Below, piece after piece: positions 38,301 through 45,755 of a stretch of DNA of 64,000 nt. Below the pieces are notes generated by a model. The model ran no database searches. It saw only the letters and a list, made by a program, of their open reading frames with translations, and was not told the origin of the DNA. Position 1 is the stretch's first letter; each line of letters opens with the position of its first letter. This DNA comes from Caldicellulosiruptor danielii (GTDB taxonomy: Bacteria; Bacillota; Thermoanaerobacteria; Caldicellulosiruptorales; Caldicellulosiruptoraceae): assembly GCF_034343125.1 (NCBI RefSeq), contig NZ_CP139957.1:248001-312000 (forward strand), in the 5' to 3' direction. Position numbers and translations under genes: made by a program.

Positions 38301-38478
38301 AAAGTCTATTGTTGTGAGCGTATATGACCAGGCATCAGGAAAGCTTGTAGACAAGACGTATGAAGTGAGCGAAGATTTTGACCCATCTGTGCTTTTGGCA
38401 GATACATTTAAAATTGGTCAGAGAGTATATCTCATCCTGGGGTATGATGGCAAGGTTGTGAGCATGGTAAATCCGTAA
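35308..38478 (+). CDS. S-layer homology (SLH) protein with long internal repeats
   Basis: Predicted 1056 residues, with AAGGGGTGAGGG upstream. Signal peptide at residues 1-~29 (FIFSVIFILIQIFTIQSIDA). SLH modules over residues ~35-190 (VYKLAAEKLSKLGIISS...VTRQEFVRAIAKIS; NWAISNKYLNISANGKFRPSEAITFSQAITALIRML; KKASELGLLKDF) should anchor it to secondary cell-wall polymers. Then about five repeats of ~143 residues fill residues ~205-920. The C-terminal ~140 residues are different. No catalytic domain is recognised; likely a structural or adhesive cell-surface protein. Confidence 0.85.
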   Translation: MNYRNRLRFIFSVIFILIQIFTIQSIDAQTKELLSIDVYKLAAEKLSKLGIISSKDYLKPSSYVTRQEFVRAIAKISNVEGKILNLREFSYCIDVKPNTELCGYVNWAISNKYLNISANGKFRPSEAITFSQAITALIRMLNYNDSDLQGIWPQNYIKKASELGLLKDFDVMPEQKVTKYSLALMLCKLLETNVKDTSIKFSEYVGLYKSYVVLDTGKTSSKLLSNEVLTDGGVLVNTTKTQLEVGKKYMLQVDSNKITKLFGVETDSFQIISTKVDGKTVYYKESGKTKSITLPSSATYYYNGSKQSYDAIENVLKPNQKISFIYSEDRSKVDYIVIKDIYAPEVYGNYDEVLILATPKTSSALDANQVQTDKGIYFVAPSIKPESLEIGTKYGVYIKDDTITVALQKVWVSDKFTITSIDDYTLDAAQNDKTQKIQLTSKPLYYYQGTKQNYENLPNILKEGQILYVSKDPDTGKVMAYVIQDPYGSQYGNYIEAIVLQDALLNSSLENNQVLTDKGIFYLPSEDTKLEIGAKYGLYVKDDKITLVVKKLNNTLQYEVTDVVSDTNVKLKGAKGQENIILPQKPTYYYNGAKTNYTELKDVLKVGQKIYFGYAKDGRTCEYVVIQDPYSSEYGTYTEVIVMADSISSSKLAAGEVLTDKGIYVVSRSAGKLSVGAKYGVYIKNDTITKVVKKLNNSDQAEITAVVSDTNVRLKRGSTENTMFLPQKPTYYYNGNKLSYDQLKSILKTGQKIYFGYNQSGNSYEYAIIQDPYYDEYGTYMEVIVMGTSKVTKGLAEDEVLTDKGILTLPSNQNISLELGARYGLYVDSNNNITFIYKKFNSTDGMTVVYALGSKVTVDKGGTQVEMNLPQNITYYYNGTKIDYSTALQKMQRATSLVFGMSTQKQGRYDYCVIFDPVYSKPYLANEQTFLTLKAGDLDISGSSKVIKDGDVVDYSYIQKNDVVYAVTDIWGGNKFILVVDDKVEGYIKSYQPTRFTPKSIVVSVYDQASGKLVDKTYEVSEDFDPSVLLADTFKIGQRVYLILGYDGKVVSMVNP
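35919..38060 (+). repeat. five in-gene repeats of ~430 bases
   Basis: The landmark YGxYxEVxV recurs at nucleotides ~36348, 36778, 37208 and 37638, i.e. every ~430 bases, with an earlier diverged unit starting ~35919. Each unit also carries LTDKGI, LEIGAKYGLYVKDD, LPQKPTYYYNG and GQKIYFGY. Units three and four are the most alike. Confidence 0.8.
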
Positions 38479-38499
38479 AGAATCTTACAGAAATAAATG

Positions 38500-38535
38500 A
38501 TGGCTGGCAATATTTGATTAAAGCCAGCCTTTTAC
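38500..38535. terminator. bidirectional terminator
   Basis: GGCTGGC (38502-38508) pairs with GCCAGCC (38523-38529), followed by TTTTA on the plus strand. Lies between convergent genes. Confidence 0.75.
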
Positions 38536-39023
38536 CATTTATTCCTAAACACAACCCACATGAGAAAGCTGCCAAGCAAAAAAATTCCTATCCCAACAAC
38601 TGCTCTTGCCTTGTCAACTCTCTCATCCACTTTATACCCTCTTTTTACAATCTCAACCTTTTGTGCGTGTATGTCCAAATCACCGCCGTGTTCTTTGCAA
38701 GCCCTGTTAAAGGTGCCCTTTACATAAACGATATCTCCTTTTACTCGGTATCTTCCTAAATATCTTATTTTCTTAGCATCTTCATATCTCATAAAAATTC
38801 CAATGGCATTTTGACCATCATGGATGTTGACCCATGCAAAATCTCCTCTTTTCATTATCTCGCCTATTGCTTCGCCCTGAAATTCAACCATTTTTCCGTC
38901 GTATTTGAAAGCGTTGTTGATAAGAGTGTTGCTGTCAATGGGTTTTGCAAATGCAGTTTCTAATGAGACCTTTGCCACAAGTCCAATTAAGATAAGCAAA
39001 ATTATCCAAAATTTTCGCATCAT
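38532..39023 (-). CDS. exported OB-fold-like membrane protein, unknown function
   Basis: Predicted 163 residues from ATG 39023, with AAGGAAGGAT upstream that overlaps the trkH stop; the longer frame would run into trkH. N-terminal helix MMRKFWIILLILIGLVAKVSL is a signal peptide or anchor. The middle (MVEFQGEAIGEIMKRGDFAWVNIHDGQNAIGIFM...DIVYVKGTFNRAC) resembles the OB-fold nucleic-acid-binding-like domain seen in exported proteins. A C-terminal membrane helix follows (AVVGIGIFLLGSFLMWVVF). Last gene of the leftward potassium-transport unit; direct involvement in transport is unproven. Confidence 0.7.
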   Translation of the reverse strand: MMRKFWIILLILIGLVAKVSLETAFAKPIDSNTLINNAFKYDGKMVEFQGEAIGEIMKRGDFAWVNIHDGQNAIGIFMRYEDAKKIRYLGRYRVKGDIVYVKGTFNRACKEHGGDLDIHAQKVEIVKRGYKVDERVDKARAVVGIGIFLLGSFLMWVVFRNKW

Positions 39024-39030
39024 CTTTTTT

Positions 39031-40542
39031 CTATCCTTCCTTTGCCTCTTTAAATAAGAATGCAAAAAGCGCAATTACAGACATAAATTCAAGCCTTCCA
39101 ACCCACATCATAAAGATGTAAATCACTTTCAAACCATCTGGCATGGAAGGTTGGGTAATTCCGCTTGAGAGTCCAACATTGCCTAAGGCGGAAGCAGACT
39201 CAAACATTGCCTGTTTTAAAGGGTACCCATAAAAAGTGCCAGCCAAAGTGCCAATAGTAAATGTTACAATGTACAAAAGCACAATAATAGATGCATTTCT
39301 CACATGCCTGTCTTGCAGAGTAACCTCTTTTAGGTGATGAAATTTTTCGACAACAACTGCAGAGTCAGGTCGAATCATCTTTTTAATGTCATTCACAAGA
39401 GCATTTGCCAAGATTGCAATTCTGAGTGCTTTGATACCACCTGCTGTTGAGCAAACAGATCCGCCAGCAAGCATTGCTATTACAATGAGTATAATAGCAG
39501 CATCTGACCACTCATAGAAAAACTGCTGTGAATAGAGGGTTGCAAAACCTGTTCCTGTGTGAGCAGATACAAAGTGGTAAAATACCTTTCTAAAAGCAAT
39601 AATTGGTGTTGAATAAACTACCTTGAGAGCAATTATTCCTAAGACGCTTAGGGATGTTATTGTCACAAACAAACTTTTTATCTCAGCGTTTCTGATTCCT
39701 TCTTTGTAATTTCCGCTCAGAATAAAATAGTGCAGAGCAAAGTTTATTGTTCCTAAAAGCATTATCATCATACTAATAATTTCGTATGATGTACTATGAA
39801 AATACATTGCATTTTGAGATTGAGGTGCAAACCCGGCTGTGTCCCAGCCGCCCAAAAACATCCAAAGACCCCTGAAAAATGCCATATCAAGAGGAAGACC
39901 AATTAAAACCCCGGTTATTGTAAGTGCCGCTGTGCCCAGAACCAAATACAAAAGGCTTACAAACCAGATTATTCTTGCAGTGTGAATGACATTTGGGAAA
40001 ATTTGCTCATCTCTTGCCTCGCCCATGTAAACTTTTAAAAGCCCGCGCATCCCGGAGGCTAAAAAGCTCAAGGTCATGAGCACCATGCCTTGTCCGCCAA
40101 TGTAAGTGATTAAGTGTCGCCACATATTAAGCCCCATTGGTGCATGGTCAAGGTCTTGGATTAAAACAAGGCCAGTTGTTGTATACCCACTCATCACTTC
40201 AAAAAATGCATCTAAGTACGAAGCAAAATGACCTGAAAGATAGGGTGGTATGGCTGAAATCAATCCACCCAGCGCCCATGTCAGCCCTACCATGCTCATG
40301 CCTGCGCCCCATGAAAACCGCTGGTCTTTGGTGTCTCTACCGATGAAGATAAAAATAAAACTCACCACAAAAAATAGTCCTGTGCCAATCATTAGGTTAA
40401 ACGCCATATTCCACTCTTTGTACAAAAGCGATGTGATTATAGCAATTATTTCAACAAACCCAATCGCGCTCAGAGTTTTTCCTGTCATATAAAGGACATG
40501 CCTTAGCTCTATATGCTCGCTTTTAAACATAGACTTGTCCAT
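39031..40542 (-). CDS. trkH: potassium uptake protein TrkH/KtrB family
   Basis: Predicted 503 residues, ~10 membrane helices. The four selectivity-loop regions are recognisable (GYTTTGLVLI; GGWDTAGFAP; AHTGTGFATLYS; ALGNVGLSSGI), each with the conserved glycine of Trk/Ktr channels. Forms the ion-conducting dimer of a K+ (or Na+-dependent K+) uptake system gated by the TrkA-type rings encoded upstream. Gene order is TrkA, TrkA, small peptide, TrkH, OB-fold protein. Confidence 0.9.
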   Translation of the reverse strand: MDKSMFKSEHIELRHVLYMTGKTLSAIGFVEIIAIITSLLYKEWNMAFNLMIGTGLFFVVSFIFIFIGRDTKDQRFSWGAGMSMVGLTWALGGLISAIPPYLSGHFASYLDAFFEVMSGYTTTGLVLIQDLDHAPMGLNMWRHLITYIGGQGMVLMTLSFLASGMRGLLKVYMGEARDEQIFPNVIHTARIIWFVSLLYLVLGTAALTITGVLIGLPLDMAFFRGLWMFLGGWDTAGFAPQSQNAMYFHSTSYEIISMMIMLLGTINFALHYFILSGNYKEGIRNAEIKSLFVTITSLSVLGIIALKVVYSTPIIAFRKVFYHFVSAHTGTGFATLYSQQFFYEWSDAAIILIVIAMLAGGSVCSTAGGIKALRIAILANALVNDIKKMIRPDSAVVVEKFHHLKEVTLQDRHVRNASIIVLLYIVTFTIGTLAGTFYGYPLKQAMFESASALGNVGLSSGITQPSMPDGLKVIYIFMMWVGRLEFMSVIALFAFLFKEAKEG

Positions 40543-40569
40543 CGCTTGTTTATCTCCTCACTTTAGACT

Positions 40570-40689
40570 TTAGAGTATCAAGTACACTAATAATGAACCA
40601 ATGAAACCAACTACGATAAATCCCAATACAAGACCAATTTCTGTTAAGACCCCTAAGGTGATTTTCCGAATATCTCTTTTCTTTTTCAA
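40570..40689 (-). CDS. 39-residue membrane peptide within the Trk operon
   Basis: Short frame, TTG start at 40689 with GAGGTG 8 bases upstream, stop at 40570. Basic N-terminus MKKKRDIRK followed by one hydrophobic helix (ITLGVLTEIGLVLGF...GSLLVYLIL). It fills the otherwise empty gap between the trkA-like stop (40705) and the trkH start (40542), on the same strand. The layout recalls KdpF-type small subunits of ion transporters, but no homology is claimed. Confidence 0.65.
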   Translation of the reverse strand: MKKKRDIRKITLGVLTEIGLVLGFIVVGFIGSLLVYLIL

Positions 40690-40704
40690 TTCTGCTTCAC
40701 CTCG

Positions 40705-41370
40705 TCACTTTGAAGAAATGAGCTTTTTAAATTGGCCCCTATCCCTTTCATTGATGATGACCAAGAGCGTATCACCAGGTAGAATTACACTGTCACCAGA
40801 TGGAACAAATGTCTCATTTTCTCTTATTATTGCACCTATTATACTCTCCTTTGGGAATGGAACTTCTGCAATCTTTTTGTATGCAGCAGGTGAATTTTTC
40901 TGCACAACTGTCTGGAACACTATGATTTCACCATTTTTGAGTGTTGCAAGAACAGATAAAGGTTCTATCTCCACCTCATGCTCTATAATCTTTGCGATAA
41001 TATCTGTTGATGATATGACATTGTCCACTCCAAGCCGCTTCATTACATTGATGTTTTTTGGATTGTTCGCCCTTGCAATTGTTCTTTTGACCTCAAACAC
41101 TCTTTTTGCAAGCTGGCATGCTATTAGGTTGTCTTCGTCCTTTCCTGTTACTGCAATGAAAAAGTCACATTTGTGAACCTTTGCATCAGAAAGTGTGTCA
41201 AGCGAAGTTCCGTCTCCTTCTATCACAGTTACATTTGAAAACTCTTCAGCAACTTTTCTGCAAAGCTCTGGCTGCTCTTCAATCACAGTGATATGATACT
41301 TTCCTCTTTCTGCTAAAAGCTTTGTCAAAAAATATCCTACCTTTCCACCGCCAACAATGACAACTCTCAT
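40705..41370 (-). CDS. TrkA/KtrA-family potassium channel regulatory subunit
   Basis: Predicted 221 residues. RCK-N Rossmann domain with MRVVIVGGGKVGYFLTKLL (GxGxxG-type) and acidic residue in ITVIEEQP, then VIEGDGTS and FFIAVTGKDEDN. RCK-C domain from residue ~140 (LKNGEIIVFQTVVQK...LPGDTLLVIINERD). Such subunits bind nucleotides and gate TrkH/KtrB. Its ATG overlaps the stop of the preceding TrkA-like gene, so the two are coupled and may form mixed rings. Confidence 0.9.
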   Translation of the reverse strand: MRVVIVGGGKVGYFLTKLLAERGKYHITVIEEQPELCRKVAEEFSNVTVIEGDGTSLDTLSDAKVHKCDFFIAVTGKDEDNLIACQLAKRVFEVKRTIARANNPKNINVMKRLGVDNVISSTDIIAKIIEHEVEIEPLSVLATLKNGEIIVFQTVVQKNSPAAYKKIAEVPFPKESIIGAIIRENETFVPSGDSVILPGDTLLVIINERDRGQFKKLISSK

Positions 41371-41987
41371 GCATTCACCTTCTTCTCAGCAACTACCATA
41401 ATATCATTTTCTTGGAGCTTTATATTCTTATTCTTAAAGTAAAAATGTTCATTTCGAATTATCCCAAAAAGATAACAGTTTTCAGGGAGAATTATTTTGT
41501 CCAGACCTTTTCCAATGTTATCTCTCTTTGGAGTGATGTACTTGAAAAATACATCGTCTTTGCCGAACCTGTGCTTATGCCTTATCTCGCGCGAAAGAAG
41601 GATTGATTTTATATACTCAACAGCCAAGGTTGTAGGACAGATTGTTTCAAGTCCAAGAGAGTGAAAGATGTCTTCTCTGAGCGGGTCATAAATCCTTGCT
41701 ATTACCTTTGGTACATTGTAAATCTCTTCTGCAATCTGAGCAGCCATTATGTTTGTACTGTCATCAGGAGTAACTGCCGCAAGCGCGTCAGCTTTTTCTA
41801 TTCCTGCCTGCTTTAGAACATCCTCGTCAATTACAACCCCCTGAATTTTCATACCGTTAAAGTCAGGGCCAAGTCTTTCAAAGTTTTTAGCGTCAGAGTC
41901 TATCACAACAACGTCATGCCCTTCATCAGAAAGAGACTTAGCTAAGGTTGAACCTACTTTTCCGCACCCCACAACTATTATATACAA
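41367..41987 (-). CDS. TrkA/KtrA-family regulatory subunit (second copy)
   Basis: Predicted 206 residues from TTG 41987, with GAGGTG 8 bases upstream. RCK-N domain MYIIVVGCGKVGSTLAKSL, VVVIDSD, VVIDEDVL, AAVTPDDSTNIMAAQIA; RCK-C from ~residue 130. Paralogue of the next gene, with different C-terminal ligand-site residues. First gene of the leftward potassium operon, divergent from the SpoIID gene at 42133; the 145-base gap between them must hold both promoters. Confidence 0.88.
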   Translation of the reverse strand: MYIIVVGCGKVGSTLAKSLSDEGHDVVVIDSDAKNFERLGPDFNGMKIQGVVIDEDVLKQAGIEKADALAAVTPDDSTNIMAAQIAEEIYNVPKVIARIYDPLREDIFHSLGLETICPTTLAVEYIKSILLSREIRHKHRFGKDDVFFKYITPKRDNIGKGLDKIILPENCYLFGIIRNEHFYFKNKNIKLQENDIMVVAEKKVNA

Positions 41988-42132
41988 TTTTTCCGCACCT
42001 CTACTTGATATTACCTTCTAAAATTCATAGATTAAATTATATTCCTTTTACAATAGACTCACAAGAGGGATTTTGATAAAATAAAAATTATTAAAGCACA
42101 TAATTATTGAGGCAAAGAAGGAGAGACAAAAA

Positions 42133-43875
42133 ATGATTAAAAAACTTCTGAGCGGGGCTTTAGCAGCTGTCTTTTTCGTACTTTTTTCTTCAATTAATAT
42201 ATCACCCTCATTTTCACAGACTCTAATTCCGGAGTGGATAAGAATAGGTGTTTTTTATACTGATATATACAAAAAATCAAGCCCGGTAGATTCTGTAAAA
42301 ATTGAGGCAAAAGGAAGCCTTTTTTTGGCTATTTCTGATGACAAAAACTATGTTACAATTGCGGATACCAAAAAAAATAGTCTTACAGTTTCAAAGGATG
42401 TATACAAAAAGAATGGCCAGGAAGGTCCAAATTATCATGTGGCAGTTGGAAGGTATATTTCATACAAAACGGCAGAGGAGAGCCTGAAAGGTTTTTCTTC
42501 ATTCAAAGATGCCTTTGTGGGGTTTGTAAATGGTGGGTATAGCATATTGATAGGAAGCTTTGACAATATAAACGATACAAAAAAACTGGCAGCACAACTT
42601 TCTGGCGCAACCCTTTTTTCTTCAGAGACCATGTTGCTTGTAAAAGATGACACTGGCAAAATACTTTTTGGATTCGACGGGCAGAGTACAAGGTTTTTGA
42701 TGCTAATTCCGCAAAAACAGAATGGAATTGAGAGAATAAAGATAGGTGATAGATGGTTTAGGGGAAGAGTTGAGTTTAAAAGAATAAAAGGTAGTGATAT
42801 GACAGTTATAAATGTCACAAAGCTTGAAGAGTATCTGTATGGTGTTATCAGAATGGAGATTGACCCGCTGTGGCCAGTAGAAGCTGTAAAGGCGTTTGCT
42901 GTGATTGCCCGAACATATGCTGTGAGAAACCTTGGCAGGCACCAGTCAATTGGTTTTGACCTGTGCCCGACAGACCACTGTCAGGTATATGGCGGTGCGG
43001 TCGATGGCACATATGGTGAAAAGCAGGCAATTGCAGCTGTTGACGCAACAAGAGGTGAGATTATAACATACAAAGGCAGTCCAATTGACGCTGTGTATTT
43101 TTCGTCAACAGGCGGCATTCCCACTGAGGATTCTGAAAATGTTTGGAAGTATCCTGTTGAATATTTGAGGTCTGTTGACAACTCTAAAGAGGCAAAAAAT
43201 TCAAAGTCGTCGTGGATATTTCAGTTTACCAAAGATGAAATAAAAAATATGCTCAAAAAGAGGAACATAGACATTGGCGATATTTTGGATATTCAGGCTC
43301 TTGAGTACACAAAAGCAGGAAGAGTGTTGAAGCTAAAAATTGTGGGCACGCAAGGCGAATATGAGTGTCAAAAAGAAGCAACGCGGCTTTTATTTGGTCT
43401 TTACAGCCAGGCATATACAATTGCAACAGATGCAGATGTTACTGTGGTTGATAAAAATGGAAAGGTGAAAAAAGTGAGAATAAGCGGTCAAAAGATTTTG
43501 TTCGAAGATGGAAGTGTAAAAAAAGCCGAGGCTATTGGTCAGGTACAGAATTTTGAGGTGACTGAAAAGCTTTTGCCACAAACTGCTGAAAGTGTGTATC
43601 TTTCGACATATGATGAGGTGTACCAGTCTGAAGATGTTAGTGGTCTTGATGGTAACCAGCAGACATATTCCCAGCAGTATATTGATGTAGTAAATCCAGA
43701 TGGTAGCATTGACAAAGTGCCACTAGTTCCTACCACTTACACATTCAATGGCAAGGGCTGGGGACACGGTGTTGGGATGAGCCAGTGGGGTGCAAAAGGC
43801 CTTGCTGACAGTGGGTACAACTATAAACAAATTATAAAACACTATTACACAGGAGTTGAGATTGAGAAAAGATGA
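42133..43875 (+). CDS. SpoIID/LytB-domain protein with SPOR-like region
   Basis: Predicted 580 residues, with GAAGGAGAG upstream. Signal peptide [20 protein letters not shown]. Residues ~100-160 look like a SPOR domain ([21 protein letters not shown]...[21 protein letters not shown]), which binds denuded glycan. The SpoIID domain follows ([42 protein letters not shown] with catalytic glutamate in ExxP-like context; [34 protein letters not shown]). Probable lytic transglycosylase acting outside the membrane. It overlaps queA by 4 bases, an arrangement with no obvious functional logic. Confidence 0.88.
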   Translation: MIKKLLSGALAAVFFVLFSSINISPSFSQTLIPEWIRIGVFYTDIYKKSSPVDSVKIEAKGSLFLAISDDKNYVTIADTKKNSLTVSKDVYKKNGQEGPNYHVAVGRYISYKTAEESLKGFSSFKDAFVGFVNGGYSILIGSFDNINDTKKLAAQLSGATLFSSETMLLVKDDTGKILFGFDGQSTRFLMLIPQKQNGIERIKIGDRWFRGRVEFKRIKGSDMTVINVTKLEEYLYGVIRMEIDPLWPVEAVKAFAVIARTYAVRNLGRHQSIGFDLCPTDHCQVYGGAVDGTYGEKQAIAAVDATRGEIITYKGSPIDAVYFSSTGGIPTEDSENVWKYPVEYLRSVDNSKEAKNSKSSWIFQFTKDEIKNMLKKRNIDIGDILDIQALEYTKAGRVLKLKIVGTQGEYECQKEATRLLFGLYSQAYTIATDADVTVVDKNGKVKKVRISGQKILFEDGSVKKAEAIGQVQNFEVTEKLLPQTAESVYLSTYDEVYQSEDVSGLDGNQQTYSQQYIDVVNPDGSIDKVPLVPTTYTFNGKGWGHGVGMSQWGAKGLADSGYNYKQIIKHYYTGVEIEKR

Positions 43876-44912
43876 GAAAGTGGAAACTCAGCGACTTTCA
43901 CTATGACCTGCCAGAAGAACTGATAGCACAAAAACCAGTTGAGCCGCGAGACTCTTCGCGGCTTATGGTAATTCACCCTGATGGCAGAATAGAACACAGG
44001 ATATTTCGTGATATTATAGAATATTTAAATGAAGGTGACTGCTTGGTTCTTAACAACTCGAAAGTAATTCCAGCGCGTTTGATAGGCCAGCGAGAAGACA
44101 CAGGCAGTTTTATTGAGTTTTTGCTTGTAAAAAGACTCAGCATAGATACATGGGAAGTTATGACCCGCCCTGGCAAAAAGGCGCGAAAAGGAAGAAGATT
44201 TGTGTTTGGAGATGGAAGACTAAAGGCCGAGGTTCTTCATGTAAACCAAGAAGAAGGCACAAGAATTGTCAGGTTTGAGTATGAAGGTGTATTTGAAGAT
44301 ATTTTAGAAAGCCTTGGGGAGATTCCGCTTCCACCTTATATAAAAGAAAAGCTTGAAAATGTAGAAAGATACCAGACGGTGTACAGCAAAATTCCAGGGT
44401 CTGCTGCTGCTCCAACTGCAGGGCTTCACTTTACAGAGGAACTGCTTGAAAGAATTTCTCAAAAAGGTGTTCAGATTCTCTATGTTACACTTCATGTTGG
44501 GCTTGGCACATTTAAGCCTGTAAAGGTTGAGAATATTGAAGAGCACAAGATGCACGAAGAGTACTATGAAATATCTGAAGATGTGGCAGAGAGGATAAAT
44601 GAGGCAAAAAAACTTGGCAAAAGAGTAATTGCGGTTGGTACAACCTCATGTAGGGTTTTAGAGTCAGCAGCAGTTGAAAAAGGCTTGGTAAAAGCACAAA
44701 AAGGTTGGACAGATATTTTCATATACCCAGGTTATGAGTTTAAAATTTTAGATGGGCTTGTTACAAACTTTCATCTTCCAGATACAACCTTGATGATGCT
44801 TGTTTGTGCATTTGGCGGGTATGAGAGGATAATGAATGCATACAAAGTAGCTGTTGATGAGCGTTATAGGTTTTTTAGCTTTGGAGATGCCATGTTGATA
44901 CTTAATAAGTAA
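43872..44912 (+). CDS. queA: S-adenosylmethionine:tRNA ribosyltransferase-isomerase
   Basis: Predicted 346 residues, normal length for QueA. Starts [32 protein letters not shown]; other hallmarks are [64 protein letters not shown] and the C-terminal [18 protein letters not shown]. It transfers and isomerises ribose from SAM to preQ1 in tRNA, giving epoxyqueuosine. The usual partner tgt is not in the window. ATG overlaps the SpoIID stop. Confidence 0.95.
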   Translation: MRKWKLSDFHYDLPEELIAQKPVEPRDSSRLMVIHPDGRIEHRIFRDIIEYLNEGDCLVLNNSKVIPARLIGQREDTGSFIEFLLVKRLSIDTWEVMTRPGKKARKGRRFVFGDGRLKAEVLHVNQEEGTRIVRFEYEGVFEDILESLGEIPLPPYIKEKLENVERYQTVYSKIPGSAAAPTAGLHFTEELLERISQKGVQILYVTLHVGLGTFKPVKVENIEEHKMHEEYYEISEDVAERINEAKKLGKRVIAVGTTSCRVLESAAVEKGLVKAQKGWTDIFIYPGYEFKILDGLVTNFHLPDTTLMMLVCAFGGYERIMNAYKVAVDERYRFFSFGDAMLILNK

Positions 44913-44984
44913 AATTTACTAATTTACAATTTAAAATGTTGAAGATATAATAGTGATAAAGATAACAGTGGAGGATGTTAAAAG

Positions 44985-45623
44985 ATGGATGAGATAAAAC
45001 AGATGATAGGGCTTGTGCTTGAAAAGGTTAACAAAATAAGCGATGACATGGCTGAGGTCAAACATAGGCTTGAAGTAGTTGAACAGCGCCTTGACAAGGT
45101 TGAGCATAGGCTTGAAGTAGTTGAACAGCGTCTTGACAAGGTTGAACATAGGCTTGAAGTAGTTGAACAGCGTCTTGACAAGGTTGAACATAGGCTTGAA
45201 GTGGTTGAGCAGAGGCTTGATGCGCTTGAAAAGAGACTTGATGTGCTTGAGCAGCGTGTTGAGGGTCTTGAGAGGCGAGTTGACGGTCTTGAAAGACGAA
45301 TTGACAGGCTTGAGGTTGAGACAACTAAAAACTCAGTTATGCTTGAAGAGCTAAAGAGAAAGCTTGAGCTTATGGCTGAGATTCAAGAGTCTTACATGCA
45401 GCAAAATGCACGAGAGCATGAAGAGCTTAAAAAATACATAGATGACAGAATTTCAATTGTTGAGCTTGCGGTGAGAAGACTTTCAGATGATATCAGAACC
45501 TTAAAAGAGGATGTCAGGGAGTTAAAAGAAAACAGGGTCAATGTTGAAGTGTTTTATGAGATTCTGGGGAGGCACGAGGTTGAAATAAGCAGGCTTAAAA
45601 AAGCACTTCAAACAGCAAGCTGA
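44985..45623 (+). CDS. heptad-repeat coiled-coil protein
   Basis: Predicted 212 residues, with GGAGGATG upstream. Residues ~24-110 are an uninterrupted coiled coil built from the 14-residue unit HRLEVVEQRLDKVE repeated four times, then diverging heptads (RLDALEKRLDVLE, RVEGLERRVDGLE, RIDRLEVE). A further helical region continues to residue ~205. No signal peptide, membrane segment or enzyme motif. Similar repeat proteins in Thermoanaerobacterales have no known role. A strong terminator separates it from the Wadjet operon that follows. Confidence 0.8.
   Translation: MDEIKQMIGLVLEKVNKISDDMAEVKHRLEVVEQRLDKVEHRLEVVEQRLDKVEHRLEVVEQRLDKVEHRLEVVEQRLDALEKRLDVLEQRVEGLERRVDGLERRIDRLEVETTKNSVMLEELKRKLELMAEIQESYMQQNAREHEELKKYIDDRISIVELAVRRLSDDIRTLKEDVRELKENRVNVEVFYEILGRHEVEISRLKKALQTAS
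45063..45230 (+). repeat. four tandem 42-bp repeats inside the coiled-coil gene
   Basis: Unit beginning CATAGGCTTGAAG at 45063, 45105, 45147 and 45189; copies differ by only a few bases until the last. Unit length is a multiple of 21 (two heptads), so copy-number change would keep both frame and heptad phase. Confidence 0.9.
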
Positions 45624-45634
45624 AAATGGTGAGA

Positions 45635-45703
45635 TGCCAGCTCTCATTGGCAGAAATCGCACTGTTTTATTTAAACCTGCCAAAGAGAGCTTTTTTGTTT
45701 TTT
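45635..45703 (+). terminator. terminator before the Wadjet operon
   Basis: GCTCTC-ATT-GGCAG pairs with CTGCC-AAA-GAGAGC around a loop, followed by TTTTTTGTTTTTT. Confidence 0.8.
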
Positions 45704-45704
45704 G

Positions 45705-45713
45705 TGGTATAAT
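45705..45713 (+). promoter_or_regulatory. candidate extended -10 promoter of jetA
   Basis: TGG-TATAAT at 45705-45713, directly after the terminator and ~43 bases before the jetA ATG; no good -35 is visible, which fits an extended -10 element. Confidence 0.4.
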
Positions 45714-45755
45714 AAAATAAACTAAAAATCTACTTTCAGGGATGAGATAATTGCC

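Noticed and set aside
45058..45324. Short tandem repeats that could suggest a CRISPR-like array
   Set aside because: The 42-bp units are contiguous with no spacers and encode a regular heptad coiled coil in frame.
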